NCBI GenBank assembly: GCA_029215795.1
Contig: JARDYH010000001.1
Span: 356,028,154-356,092,153 of the forward strand
From: Anniella stebbinsi
Lineage: Eukaryota > Chordata > Lepidosauria > Squamata > Anniellidae
DNA: 64,000 bases
Direction: 5' to 3'
Made by a program: the position numbers and the translations under genes. The notes under the pieces are model-generated. The model had not been told where the DNA came from. It did not search any database and saw only the letters and a list, made by a program, of their open reading frames with translations. Positions 31,913 through 43,897 of this stretch are shown in pieces; within the stretch, counting starts at the first letter, position 1; every line of letters starts with the position of its first letter.

Positions 31913-32351
31913 TCAGTGACTCTCTCCAAGTGAGCTTCAGAATTCCAACTTTTGTTTTTAATTGAAAAGAATGTGAGTAGATGGATTGGGGTTGGCCTGG
32001 TGCTAGAGAAGGAAAGTTGTTACTATGGTAGACATGGTCTTTTTGTAATCTTGCTGCTAAAGACAAAGGCCTACTGTAGCTGTTAACCAAGTTTGTTACA
32101 TGAGAGTTACCTGCAGGACCATTCTTGCATTACACCAGTAATATCTGTGTGTCACAGGCAGATGATGTGGTTACCTTCCAGATGGTTCCCAAATGTTAAT
32201 TACCACATCATTCATCCATCCCATGGGGCGCTAGGATAGCACCTGTATTTCTTCTAAGTTTAAATTGATGGTCACATCAGGTTTTGTGGAGAACTAGTGC
32301 AAATTTATTGTTAAAACAGGTCCTACATGTCTATGGGGAAAACATACCAAA

Positions 32352-32363
32352 CCCCCCCCCCCC
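32352..32363. repeat. Poly-C tract (12 nt)
   Basis: Uninterrupted C run; another of 13 C lies at 32793-32805. Confidence 0.9.
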
Positions 32364-32814
32364 ATACTTTTTCTAAAATTTTCCTGTTTTATTCAATTAA
32401 GATTGGATGCCTTCTTACAAATTCTAATTTAAATAGAATTTGAATACTTGATTGTTGCAAATGGAATGCTGAAGTTAATGGCAAGATTTTCTTTTGATTT
32501 TGATGGAGATGGACTGTACTCTGGCCCTGATCCACTGAGCCCTTTACACACATGCAACAAATTGCATATTCATATAAGTTTTATTTTATTTTCCTGAAGG
32601 TGCAGCGTCTTCTACAACAGGTGGTGGTTTTATTTGTTTTTTAAAGAATTTACAGAAGAAGTTTTGTTACTTGGCTACAGTGATATTCTACAAAAGTGAA
32701 CCAAAGCTCCACTTCACATATCTATGCCCCCTTATGCTTCCTTGAGTTGGAGTCATGTCTATAATTTTTTTTTAAAAAAATTACAATTAACTCCCCCCCC
32801 CCCCCACCTCTTAA

Positions 32815-33735
32815 TGCTTAAGTTAAGTGTGTCTCCTCTGAATGAATGCTTGGAGGCGGTAATGGGCTGGATAAGGAAAAACAAACTGAAGCTGAATCCA
32901 GACAAGACGGAGGTGCTCGCTGTCAGAGGCCCCAACCTGGGTTTGGAGGTGTGTCAACCAGTTCTGGATGGGGTTACACCCCCCCTGAAAGACTGTGTTC
33001 GCAGCTTGGGGGTACTCCTGGATCCGTCGCTCCAGATTGACAGCTCAGATTGATGCGACGGCCAGGAGTGCCTACTATCAGCTTCGGCTGATACGCCAGC
33101 TGCACCCCTTCCTAGAGTTGGAAGTCCTAAAGACGGTAGTGCACGCACAGGTAACTTCGAGGCTTGTCTTCTGCAATGCGCTGTACATAGAGCTACCTTT
33201 GTGCCTAGTCCGGAAACTTCAACTTGTTCAAAATATGGCAGCCAGGTTGGTCACCGGTACATCTAGGGGTGACCACATTACACCAGTTTTAAAATCACTT
33301 CATTGGCTGCCAGTCAGTTTCCGGGCGAAGTATAAAGTGTTGGTTATTACCTTTAAAGCCCTACATGGTTTGGGTCCAGGCTACCTGCGGGATCGCCTTC
33401 TCCCATACAATCCGCCCCACACACTTAGGTCCTCTGGGAAGAATTTACTCCGGTCAGCCAGAACTAGGCTGGCGAGTGTTACCCAGAGGACTTTGTCTTC
33501 CATCGCTCCCAGACTATGGAATGGTCTGCCAGAGGAGGTTAGACAAATTGACAGTCTTCATGAATTTAAGAGAGTCATGAAGACTGCTCTCTTCCGGCAG
33601 GCCTATCTGGATGAATTTTAAGACGTTTTAATGATGCATTTTCTCTTGTTTTAATTTTTTTAACTGTTTGTGATTCTTGTATTTTACATTGTGTTCCCCG
33701 CGGGTTATAAATACTAATACTAATACTAATAATAA
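32815..33735 (+). mobile_element. L2-type LINE 3' end, with a long surviving ORF
   Basis: The first frame carries IRKNKLKLNPDKTEVLAV, then SLGVLLDPSLQ (about 32868-33040). After a frameshift near 33040-33050 a 208-codon frame runs to 33621: ARSAYYQLRLIRQLHPFLE, KTVVHAQVTSRLVFCNALY, LHWLPVSFRAKYKVL, ITFKALHGLGPGYLRDRL and APRLWNGLPEEVR. This is the region from RT C-terminus to protein end in L2-clade LINEs. The 3' UTR ends in CTAATAATAATAATAATG (about 33715-33741). It is the best preserved LINE in the window but still truncated and frameshifted. Confidence 0.9.
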
Positions 33736-33920
33736 TAATAATGTTCTGTACTAATTGGGGAGAAAGAACTGTCAAATGAATTGACAGAGCTTAGCACTGA
33801 GGTAATTGCTTTAACTTACATGAATGTCAGTAATGTCAAGTGAATCTTTCCCAGAACTAGTTCTTGAGGGTCAGCAGTTCCTTTTTATTTAAACAAAAAA
33901 AGTTTAAATCTTTCAGAAAA

Positions 33921-34095
33921 GCAGAAGAAGATCCCTTCTGGATCAGACCAAGGGTCCATCTAGTCCAGCAGTCTGTTCACACAAGTGGCTAAGCAGCTGT
34001 TGACCAGAGAAGCATAAGCAGGACATAGTGCACCCATGTTCCCCGATTGGTGTATGCAGGCTTACTGCCTCTGATACTGCTTCCCAGAAGCGGGA
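33921..34095 (-). mobile_element. CR1 3' end fragment
   Basis: GGATCAGACCAAGGGTCCAT, CCAGCAGTCTGTTCACACA and TTACTGCCTCTGATACTGC are the reverse of the CR1 tail seen at 22.4-22.6 and 48.3-48.5 kb. Confidence 0.8.
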
Positions 34096-34250
34096 AGGAT
34101 ATGGGGCTCAGAAAATATCTAAAATGCCTACAAATATGATACTTGGGGTCTAGAAATGCTCTTCCAGCCCTGTTGGTGGCTATCTTTTTTTAGGTGTCTG
34201 ACAGTCTAAATGTCAGCCAGAAAGATAGAATGGGTATCAGTAGTCTAAAG

Positions 34251-34887
34251 CAGGGGTCGGCAATGTGGTGTCCGTGGGCACTAATGAGGCCCTCGACACC
34301 GTTATTGGGGCCTGCTAAGATGCCCTACCCCTCCCACTTAAAAAAAAAATAAATCCACACATTTTCTTCACGGCACCTGGGATCACTTCAAAGCAAAGTG
34401 AGGGTGTCTACCTGTTGCCGTCTTCATTTGCTCTGAATGCCTCTGGGCTCTATGATGGGGCTCAAAGACATTCTTACGAAATTAAGGAGGTGTGGAGAAA
34501 CAGATAGAGCAAGTGGATGGATATGTGTGTGTGTGTGTGTGTGTGTGTGAGCGAGCGAGAGAGGTGTCTATGGGTGGTGATCCAAAATGTGAGAAAGAGA
34601 TGGGTGAAATGAATTGGCTGACATGGGAGGTGGGGTGGGGGAGAAAGAAAAAGAGTTTACCTTCTGTGAAATAGATTTCTGTTGGCGCTGGAAAGCATGA
34701 GTCCAAAAGAGTTGTTCAATGTGTTGTGGCTGAAACCCCACCTCTGCCTTGTCCACAATTGTTCGGGCAGGTTGCTTGTCCTTTGTGACTTTCTACACCT
34801 CCCATGGAAGCCATTTGTTGATGGTGCCAGTGACAGTTCCTCAAATTCCCCATGTGCCCATGGGCCAAAAAAGGTTGTCTATCATTG
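34251..34887. mobile_element. Non-autonomous hAT element with perfect 8-bp TSD
   Basis: 637 bp bounded by CAGGGGTCGGCAATGTGGTG and the inverted GGTTGTCTATCATTG. The octamer GTCTAAAG is duplicated exactly at 34243-34250 and 34888-34895. The subterminal GTGGGCAC / GTGCCCATGGGCC parts are also inverted. It carries a GT microsatellite (34524-34549). The ORFs inside (34482-35045) are not transposase-like. Confidence 0.85.
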
Positions 34888-35954
34888 GTCTAAAGGGTGA
34901 CTGTTCTGGGTTTGTTATACATTATGGGCTTAAATCAGCAGTTGGTGCAAACCCACAGTCTCTGTGTGCTATGTACTTGTTGAACCCAATGGCATCATGT
35001 GATGTCTTGGCCACATTAAGGCCAATTTGGCTTCATTTGCAATAATTATTTGACATATAAGCATGTAGTGCACAACTATGGTTGTGTAAAGAAAGATTTC
35101 ACTAGAACTGGGCATAATTGGCAGTTTCCAATCTTCCCATCCCATTTAGACCGACTCTTCCAGCTCTTGTTGAGTTCTGCAACAAAACTGGCTGGCTTGG
35201 CGTTGGTGATACACACAAAGATGGTCAGTGTGCAGGTAATGACCAACTGATTAGCATTCATGAAAAGGATCCCAGACATCTTAATGGGCCGATCTGCACA
35301 ACTTGCTACCCATATCAAGTAAAATCATCAGAGAAAACTTGACACTTTTGTGCTGCTCTTTATTGCCGAATAGAGTTGGTTCAAAGTGAGGTATCCTAGG
35401 GAGGCATAGGGCAAGCTTACTGATAAGAGTATTGCTCCTCCTATGAAACAGAAAGCAATTGGGATTTTTAGCAATATGAATTATAGTTATTGGAGCAACA
35501 TTTTTTTTTTTACAAGCTTTTGATTTTCTGAGGGTTCTTTTCATGTCTGGCTCATCCAGTCCCTCTTTCTCCAGCTTTATTTGACTGACTTGGCTCCAGA
35601 CTGAGGACCAGTGTGTATGCCTTCAGTCTTACATTTTGTCACCAGAGTGTAGGCTCAAAAGGTTGCTTTGAGGAGGATTGCTGTGATTGATGGTTTCTTG
35701 AGAATCCCTATTTTAGGTTAAGTTCAGCTTTTTGCTTGTGCATTGCAGTTCTCATTCCAAATTGTGTGTTCCTTAAGGAATATAACTAGCCGCCTAACCA
35801 AACATCACATTTCTTGAGCACATCCTTCTGTACATATATATTATCATCTTTCCATTTGACTCTGCATAATTAATTCCACATTAGAAGCGGCTACTTGCTT
35901 GCGTTGGTTTTCCCAGTAAATGCCTCTCAGGTTGGGGAGAAAATATTGTAGCTC

Positions 35955-36003
35955 CTCTTCTTCTTCTTCTTCTTCTTCTTCTTCTTCTTCTTCTTCTTCT
36001 TCT
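35955..36003. repeat. (CTT)n microsatellite
   Basis: About 16 CTT units without interruption. Such a homopurine-homopyrimidine run can form triplex DNA. Confidence 0.95.
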
Positions 36004-36098
36004 GTTGTGGTTTTAGGTTTTGTTGTACCCTGTCTTAGGAGGGGTTTTCCTAAAAGGTAGTTTATAAACCTTTACAATAAATTAAAGAAATTATGACC

Positions 36099-36280
36099 CT
36101 GTTCAGACAACACACTAAGCCACAGTGGTTAAGCATGTTGTGCTAAACATTACGGCTTTGTGTGTCGTGTGAACCATTCCTAACCATGGTGGCTACATAA
36201 CCACTGTTTAAACACGCTCACTAACCATTTGTGCAAAGGGGTTAGCGGCCTAACCATGGCTTATCGTGTTGTCTGACCAG
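36099..36280. mobile_element. Foldback MITE family A, copy 2
   Basis: Ends CTGTTCAGACAACACACTAA and the complement of CGTGTTGTCTGACCAG. The centre reads CATTCCTAACCATGGTGGCT. Close to the copy at 55541-55727, with the same orientation. Confidence 0.82.
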
Positions 36281-36857
36281 GCCCAGTAACTTCAAAATGA
36301 AGTTTGATTTTTTCTTTTCTCTATAATGCTTCCATCTCTGTCTGGCTTTGGGTGCTTAAAAATAATTATCTGGGTCTGAAACTATGTAGATTCTTTTGAG
36401 ACAGCTGCTTGGGAAGAAAGAGCATAAAGATATGGTACCCGTGGGCAAGAATTTGCCCATGGTTATCTCTCTTGTGTCCGGTAGGCTCTCTACCGCTCCT
36501 GAGTTTTATTTTCGTAAGATAATTTTTAATTTTTAAAAAATAAATAACTGGGAGGCTGGTATGCTACAAAGCAAAAGGCTGTCCTCCAGCACCATCTTTA
36601 TTTGGGTTCAAAAACATGGTTTTGTGTTTTGAAGCCCAAACCCCACCTTTGACTTGTAAGTTTTGGGACAAGTTGATTTTCTTTTAGCCTCCTCACTTTG
36701 CCTTCTGGGAAATGAGCATTTTGTAGCTGTCCATGGCCACCTCGGCAACCATTTTATGAATAAGCAAGTTTCTATCCCCCATGGCAGCCATTTTGTGACA
36801 GCACCCATTCTTTCAACATTCCAAATGTTCCCTTAATGACCTTTAAAAGGCATAAAA

Positions 36858-37092
36858 GGAGCCAATGTGGTGTAATGGCTAAAGCCAACTTCGAGACCTG
36901 GGCACACATCTCCCTCACTCATCCACAGAGCTTAATGGATAAACTTGGGGTCAGTAAACAAATCCTCCCATCCTAAATTGCCTCACAGAGCTGTTTTGAT
37001 AATAAAAGCAGTGCAGTGCATGGAAAAACCATGTATGTTGTTTTGAGCTCTTCAGAGTAAGGGCAGAATCAAATGCAATAAATAAGGAAACT
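36858..37092 (+). mobile_element. SINE family B
   Basis: Head AGCCAATGTGGTGTAATGGC, body with TTGCCTCACAGAGCTGTTTT and tail ATGCAATAAATAAGG. The B box region is degenerate. Confidence 0.72.
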
Positions 37093-38269
37093 GTATCCAT
37101 CTACCTTTGAATGAACTTCTCTACTTTGTAAGAGGGTCTTTTAAAAGTCTGCTTTGGAACGTGCACTGCTTGAATTTTTTTGATGCGGTTCTCTGCTCAA
37201 GAATATGTGCAGAAATGCATAGTGTAGGGAAAGGTGTGCACAGAAACACATATTTTTATGCATTTTTTTAAAAGTTCACAAAAACTGGACAGATTTAGGA
37301 TTGAACATAGATTGATCCTTCCATCCCTATTGGGAAGTATTATAAGATTTGCCTGTTTCAACAACCAGGATTAATGCCAAATTAAAGCTTTCACATGTCA
37401 AGAACGTAGGCCTGACAAACTAACATGAAATCAGAATTGCAAGAATACTTTAGCTAGAAATAGGATGAACAAATTGTTACATGTGTATTCCAAGAAATCC
37501 TGACTGGGAGAATATCCTGAGAAGATTATATCCTCTTGCTTATTGGCTGAAATTAGGGATGTGAAAACATCCTCCATGGAGTGATAGTGTATATGATGTT
37601 ACAGTTGCTTTAAGGGAACGCATTTGCAGGAAGTGAATACAGAGAGTGAAAGAACAGGCAGAATATGGATGTAATTCCCCTTTCTCACATTCTAACTATT
37701 CTAGATTTGGGTAGGAATTTGCAGTGCCAGCTAGGAAACCATCTGTGCTTGCAGAATGCAACGAGCACTTATATATTCCATCAAAACTCTGAGACGTGGA
37801 AACAGGCAGGATAGAAAATGAACTATATTGCCAGTTCTTGACAAAGGATAGCATTTGAACCCATAGCCCTGCCTCAGGGGCTGAGGAGATTCTGTTTGGC
37901 TGGTTCAGGAGTTTAAACTCTCATTTAAAAATATATCTTGAGTCGACTCACATAGATTATGTAATACTTTCTGAATTCACTGGGATGATGGTAGTTACTT
38001 ACTCTTATTATGTTTGCTTTTCTTCCTGCCTGGCAGAAACCCTTTCTCATATTGATAGTTCCAAGTACTCTGCTCTAGGAATTTAAGCTTGGGGTATCCA
38101 TTTGTCTGAAGTCAGTAACAAGTCCTAGGTTGCAGTGCATTGGGAGCAAATATTTGGCTATGCAGAAGTTATAGTGACTTCTTGGATTAATTGGATGTAT
38201 AGTTCTGTTCATCTGCAGTTTTCAGGTGCTCTGCAGTGTCTTGGCTTGGCCTAGAATGGCAATATTTTC

Positions 38270-38385
38270 AGGGAAATATAAGGGAGCCATTATGGTGCCC
38301 TCCAGCCTGTATTGGACATGCTGGCAAGAAATGATAATTGTTGCAGCCCACCACAATTGGGAAGGCACCAAGTTGGAGAAGGCTG
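38270..38385. mobile_element. hAT MITE (family H) abutting a SINE B head
   Basis: TATGGTGCCCTCCAG at the left is mirrored by GGCACCAAGTTGGAGAAGGC at the right. A family B head (GGTGTTATGGTTGGAATGG and CAGGTTCAAATCCCC) follows directly to about 38470. Confidence 0.55.
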
Positions 38386-38470
38386 GTGTTATGGTTGGAA
38401 TGGCCTGAGACTGGGGAGACTCAGGTTCAAATCCCCAATTGGCATGTAGCTTGTTGTGTATCCTTGGGGG
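38386..38470 (+). mobile_element. SINE family B head fragment
   Basis: tRNA-like head with an intact B box GGTTCAAATCC (38432-38442); the body is lost after 38470. Confidence 0.6.
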
Positions 38471-38638
38471 GGTATTCATTAAAACAATGGTCCACACCCA
38501 AAATTCACCAACCTGCAACATGGGACCCAATTTCACAATTGACCAACATGCTGGCAACAGCTTTGCCACGATCCATCTGTCCTGATCTCATGAACTACCT
38601 TTGGGTTGTGACCCACCAGTTGAAGACCACTGCATTAG

Positions 38639-39112
38639 AATGTAAGAAGAGCCATGATGGATCAGATCAAGATCCATCTCTCCCAGCATTCTGTGCACAC
38701 TGTGGCCAACCAGCTCCACACGAGAAACCCACAAGCAGGCCATGAATACAAAAGCACATTCCCACCTATGTTTCTCAGCAACTGGTGTATATAGGCATAA
38801 TGGCTCTGATATTGGAGGTAGCACATAGCCATCAGGACTATGATAGCCTTCTCTTCCAGGAATTTGTCTAATCCTGTTTTAAAGCCATCCAGTTTGTTGG
38901 CTATCACTACATCTTGTGGAAGTGATTTCCATAGTTTAACTATGCTCTGTGTGAAGAAGTCCTTCATTTTATCTGTCTTGAATCTTCCACCAATCAACTT
39001 CTTGGGATGACCCATCTAGCATTATGGGAGAGGGAGAAAATGGCTCCCTATCCACATTCTCCACACCAGGCATAATTTTATACACTTTTGTTATGTCTCC
39101 CCTTATTTGTCT
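38639..39112 (-). mobile_element. CR1 3' end, long coding remnant
   Basis: The minus frame at 38662-39015 reads KLIGGRFKTDKMKDFFTQSI, then VKLWKSLPQDVVIANKLDGF and KTGLDKFLEEKAI, the conserved C-terminus of CR1 ORF2. The 3' tail at the left ends GATCCATCATGGCTCTTCTT in the CR1 sense. It terminates at a 17-nt C run (39113-39129). Confidence 0.88.
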
Positions 39113-39129
39113 CCCCCCCCCCCCCCCCC
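39113..39129. repeat. Poly-C tract (17 nt)
   Basis: Uninterrupted C run at the CR1 border. Confidence 0.9.
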
Positions 39130-40948
39130 AAGTGTGGAATACCCCTATGGGATTCATGTTCTCCCAGCCCGATCTAACTCTCTGGGTTGGTATGAAGGTA
39201 AAATGGGGGTGGGGGTGGGGGTAAGGAGAGCCGCGTGTGCATCTTTTAGCTCCTTTGAGGATAAAAATGTATTAAATAAGGACAACATAATACATAATAA
39301 ACAGAAGAAGCTATGTGTGAGAGAAAGGGATGACTTTGGTATGGGAGCAAATTTGAAGCCTGCATGGTCTAACCTACCATTGTAGAACATCATGTGTGAT
39401 GTGGCATATATGTGTGTACGTAAGTAGCACAGCAGCTGCCTGCTATAAAAATGGGGGTGGGCCGGTCATGCATGCAAGGATTATGTTTGACATAACAAAG
39501 GTATTGGTGGTGTGCATGCAAGCAAGCAAGCAAGCCATAGACCAGAATAAGGGCGAGTTGATTAAAAACAAAACAAAAAAAGGGAAGTGTTGAAGCAAGG
39601 TGAGAGGGTTGTTTCATTATTACAGTTAACTTGAAAAGGTAAATAGGGCTCTATGGCAGACCTCTGGACGATTTGTAATAGAGCAAGGATTTCTGACTGC
39701 CAATTGTTTAACAACAGCAGGAATAACAAAAGAAGTCTCCTGGGGAGAGAGGATAACCAGGAATGGATTTATGTGTGGAATGGCTGTGTCCTACATTCAG
39801 TTCTAAATTCCTGGGTGTATGTCCTTTGCATCGGGCTCCGGTTGGTGGATCTTGAGGTTCTAGTAAAATGACAAAGAATAACTTGCAAACCTGAAGTTTG
39901 CTCATCTCTGCTTTATAAGTATCCATAAGCAGCACTCTGTATGGTGGAACAGAGATGGAGCCACAGAAATGGCACATTCTCAGATCAAGGATGTGTGTGT
40001 GTGTGTGGGGGGGAGGTTCTCTGTTTAATCCCATGGCAGGGTAATGCTGCTGGTGCTGGAGAATGCATTATCAGAATAAGCAATTATTGCATAATTTCAG
40101 GGATTTCTCACTTTAATACATGCTTGTATTTTTTTAAAAAAATGGGGAGGGCTTTGCAAGATCATAAAAAATGCAACTCAAAAGATATATTTAGCAGAAA
40201 AGAGTTAGCATAACAACTGACTGATGTACTGAGTCTTTATGTGTGTTAAACCGCTGGACACAACTGAAGGAACTAGTGATATGGGGTGGAAATTTTTCCA
40301 GTGCTTTATTTTTCCATGAAAAATGTTTAGATATGCAAGTTCATTAGTAAAAATGAAGGTATGTCAGTTGCAAATGCAATATTAAGCCAGCTTGGCAGTT
40401 TCAAAGTTGGAATGAATGTTTTTCAGGTGATTTATCCCTAGCAAGTACATGAGAGAATACATATCTGTCATTTAAATACATATGTCTCAGTGAAATGGAA
40501 CTAATAAATAGTGACAGCAAAACTGAAGGTACCTTAATAACCTTACTGGAAGAGAACTAAACTCTGTTGAACTAGATGAGTAGTTGTCAGCATATCATGC
40601 ACAGTTCTTTGGGTTGCTTTAATTAAATTTGTTTCCTCTCCCCTCCCTCCATTAAATTCAAACAACGTAAGAGAAGTAAATGCTATTGGGCAGTATCCAG
40701 TGTTGCCAATCCACTTGTGCCATTGATGTATTGTTAGCGTAAGCTGCCTCTTAACGCAATGCCAATATAGTACACTGGCATTACGGTCTCCACAGAAAAT
40801 TTGTTGCACCAGCAGATGCTATCAGGATTGCTCTAAGTCAGCAGCATTGGATACTGTCCAATGTTTTTACACTTTTACAAGTATTCTAATAAAAAATTCA
40901 ACATAATAGAACGTTTAAATCACATATTAAGTGTCCTTTAATCTCTCT

Positions 40949-40966
40949 CCCCCCCCCCCCCCCCCC
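40949..40966. repeat. Poly-C tract (18 nt)
   Basis: The longest C run in the window; one of 15 C follows at 41301-41315. Confidence 0.9.
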
Positions 40967-41090
40967 GGGCAAGTATTTCAGGTCAAATACTTGTGGTGTG
41001 TTAGGACGGAAAATTAGCATGGACTTTTTTTAGGTTTGTTGTTTGCTAAATACAAGAAAAATAAGCATGCTAAAGTAGATCTCTCTAGGG

Positions 41091-41226
41091 CAGTGGTGGG
41101 CAACTTCTGGCTCTCCAGATGTTTTGTCCTACGACTTCCGTCAGCTCTAGCTATTATAGCCAATGTTGAGAGATGATGGGTGCTGTAGGCCAAGATATCT
41201 GGACGGCCAGAAGTTGCCCACCCCTG
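41091..41226. mobile_element. hAT MITE with near-matching 8-bp TSD
   Basis: 136 bp. The ends CAGTGGTGGGCAACTTCTGG and CCAGAAGTTGCCCACCCCTG mirror each other. Flanks are CTCTAGGG (41083-41090) and TACTAGGG (41227-41234), 6/8 identical. Confidence 0.82.
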
Positions 41227-41459
41227 TACTAGGGCATCAGAACATTGTCCGATGCAAACGTAAAAACATCCTATAATTAATTTAATTTACACTGGAATTT
41301 CCCCCCCCCCCCCCCGATACAGACTGAACCTTTTCCTAAGCAAGTAGCCCTATGCAAATGAACCTAATTTGCAATAGAGAGTTTTCTGGAAAGCCCTCTT
41401 TAGAGAATAGCTGTCAGTTTGGTAGTCTGAATAAACGATGAACTAACAAGCAAACAAAA

Positions 41460-41689
41460 CTATACATTTTAAAAGGCTACATTGAAAAGACACATCTTTT
41501 CACCCCTTTTTAAAGGACAAGAGAAATGGGGGCAATTGTAGTTCCTGAAGGAGCACATTCCATAGTTTGGGGGCAACACAGGAAAAAAGTCCTTTCATGT
41601 GTGTCCAACAAATCATCATCATCATGTGTGTCCAACAAATGTGAGTAATGGTGCCCTCAAAAGCCCCCTCCTGCAGATCCTAGTACTCA
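41460..41689 (-). mobile_element. LINE 3' coding remnant (tentative)
   Basis: TTCCTGAAGGAGCACATTCC and AGTTTGGGGGCAACACAGG resemble the reverse of the LWN-LP and AAP motifs of CR1/L2 ORF2 ends. The stretch is bounded on the right by the MITE at 41690. Confidence 0.45.
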
Positions 41690-41918
41690 GGCCTCATCTA
41701 CACCAAGCAGGATATTGCATTGTGAAAGCAGTATGAAAGCGGTATATAAAAGGCAGGAGCCACACTATTGAAGTGCACTGACCACTGTTGGGGCCCATTG
41801 ACACATACCATATACCGTTTTCATACCTCTATATCCAGCTTGGTGTGGCTCCTGCCTTTTATATACCACTTTCACACCGCTTTCATAGTGCAATATCCTG
41901 CTTGGTGTAGATGAGGCC
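41690..41918. mobile_element. Long-arm palindromic MITE (family P)
   Basis: The arms are about 80 bp with few mismatches: GGCCTCATCTACACCAAGCA, AAAGCGGTATATAAAAGGCA and GGAGCCACAC at the left, and the inverted series at the right. TCA stands on both sides (41687-41689, 41919-41921), a possible 3-bp duplication. A diverged relative is at 56751-56878. Confidence 0.82.
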
Positions 41919-42490
41919 TCAATCAGGTTCATAGTGAGATAGCCAGTCCAGATAATCAGGTTCATCCAAATGCATCTGGAGTTGATCACCTTAGCTAAGA
42001 ACGATGCATTTGAGTGTGGCTTATTGTCAGACAGATCTCTGGGTCAGGGGAAGATTTCTTTAATAAAGGTCTTATTACTGCCTCTTTTAAGCAAGAGGGA
42101 ACAAGGTCTTCCTGCAAAGAGGCATTAGTCACTTTCTTTAGCCATGGCATTGGTCCCACCTTGGCCAATTTAATTGGCCAAGAAGGGCAAGGGTTGAGTA
42201 CACAGGTGATGGCCCTCAGCGCTCCAGATACCCTGTTCATAAACTTTTAGGCTGCTTATAAGGGTAGAACTATTATATTTAAACTGACAGATAGATATTT
42301 AAGGATTTTCCAAGTCATGCTCAGTTTCCTAACAAGTGGCTAGAGAACCATATTATAACGTGAAGAAAATATGCGTTCTTGATAGTTTGAGTTTTCTTTT
42401 ATAGTCCTTTGTTTCTGGTGTTGTTCTAGTTAGATGCTGTAGTAGTCAATGAATGTAGTTCTAAAACCTAAATGTGTGCAAGAAATCCTG

Positions 42491-42516
42491 CACGTTATCC
42501 TCCCACGTTATCCTCC
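42491..42516. repeat. Tandem duplication (2 x 13 bp)
   Basis: Two exact copies of CACGTTATCCTCC. Confidence 0.9.
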
Positions 42517-43567
42517 CACAAATGTGGCAGGAACAATGTGTGAGTTATTCCACATATATTTCTTCTTTAAAAAGATGCTTTGGGGCTTGGATCTATGGAA
42601 CTCACTGCCACAGTTTTCAAATTCTTAGACTTCATAAATTCTGTCTCAGCTATAAAAGCTTTAACTGATGCCACCAAAATAAACCCCTCTGTACCTAAAA
42701 GAAACTCAGTGGCCAGGGCCCTGTGATATAGGCGTAGGACTGAGACCACCACTACAAACAACCTTTCAAAATGGACAAAAATTTAATCGCTTCCAGAGCC
42801 ACTGTGTGATTCCCCCACTAAAAGAACACATTTTTATATTTACGCCTGTGTATCCGGTGCTCAGGATGGTTTCAAACATAACTAAGTGCATGTAAAACCA
42901 AAGAATTAGAATAAAACTAGCTTAAGAGCCATAATAACAAAAGTAAGTCTCGACAGCCATTTGCATTATGCTGAAAAAAAAAAGTTTTGCATTCTCTCCA
43001 AAGAAACAAAAGCCTTTTGTCTCCCTGTTCTTAATTCATCATCTTTATGTAGACTTCCGGAATAGATGGATGAATAGAAATAAAGACAAATCAATGTGCT
43101 TCTTAAATGGGGCAGCATTTCTATGGGCACCACACACCTCTAGGGACTTGAGATTTGGCTAGTGGAGATTGGCATGTGCACACTGATAGTTTAATTAAAT
43201 GGTTTAATCTTAAGCATCCACTCCTTGTAGCTAGGCTATGGGTAGCTCATGAAACTTGTGATTTTTCTTTCCAGCCTAGTAAGTTGTGGGACTTGGCCAA
43301 GTGCGAGGGTTAGAAATCCCTGTGATTAAGACCTTATTATTAGCTCGGAAATCTTGGCTCTTATCAAGGTGTGTTATATACTGAGGCTTATGGAGGTACC
43401 TTGCCTGGCTTCATGCTTAAGTGTATTTTGATTGTTACTGGGCAAAGATGGGGATCTCCCTTTCCTGCAACCCAGTAGATCGTGCCACTTCTGTGTCCGT
43501 CACATCTGAGGAAAGCTGAGGCATATGCAGTAGAGACAGCAGGCCGCTAGAGATTTATTATTAAAAA

Positions 43568-43760
43568 TGGGAACATAGGAAGCTCCCTTATTACCAAGTC
43601 AGACTACTTGCCTATCTAGCCCAGTACTAAATACCCTGACTGGCAACAGCTCGCCAGATTTGGGGCAGAATGCTTTCCTTTACTTGGAGATACCAGGGAT
43701 TGAACCTGGTATCTCCTGCAGACAAACAGATGTTCTACCACTGATCTATGGTCTTTTCCC
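43568..43760 (-). mobile_element. SINE family A
   Basis: The 3' end is at the left (AACATAGGAAGCTCCCTTAT). The tRNA-like head is at the right: B box complement GGGATTGAACCTGG (43694-43707) and A-box complement CTACCACTGATCTATGG (43734-43750). It is the most complete family A copy without an insertion. Confidence 0.8.
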
Positions 43761-43784
43761 CATTGCACCTGAGTCTCTGTATGG

Positions 43785-43897
43785 CCGTCTTCCCTACCAC
43801 GACTTCTTCCAAGTGTGTTAGAATACAACTCCCAGCATGCCAATGCATAATGGGAGTTGTTTAACACATCTGGAGGGTACCAGGTTGGAGAAAGCTG
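43785..43897. mobile_element. hAT MITE (family H) with perfect 8-bp TSD
   Basis: 113 bp from CCGTCTTCCCTACCACGAC to GTACCAGGTTGGAGAAAGCTG. The octamer CTGTATGG is exactly duplicated at 43777-43784 and 43898-43905. The inner inverted pair is ACAACTCCCAGCAT / ATAATGGGAGTTGT. Confidence 0.9.

Noticed and set aside
35955..36003. CTT run as a coding Ser/Leu/Phe stretch
   Set aside because: Plain microsatellite in an intron; no ORF context.
42000..42245. Overlapping 78- and 81-codon ORFs on opposite strands
   Set aside because: Probably part of an unidentified dispersed repeat next to a LINE remnant; no protein family recognised.
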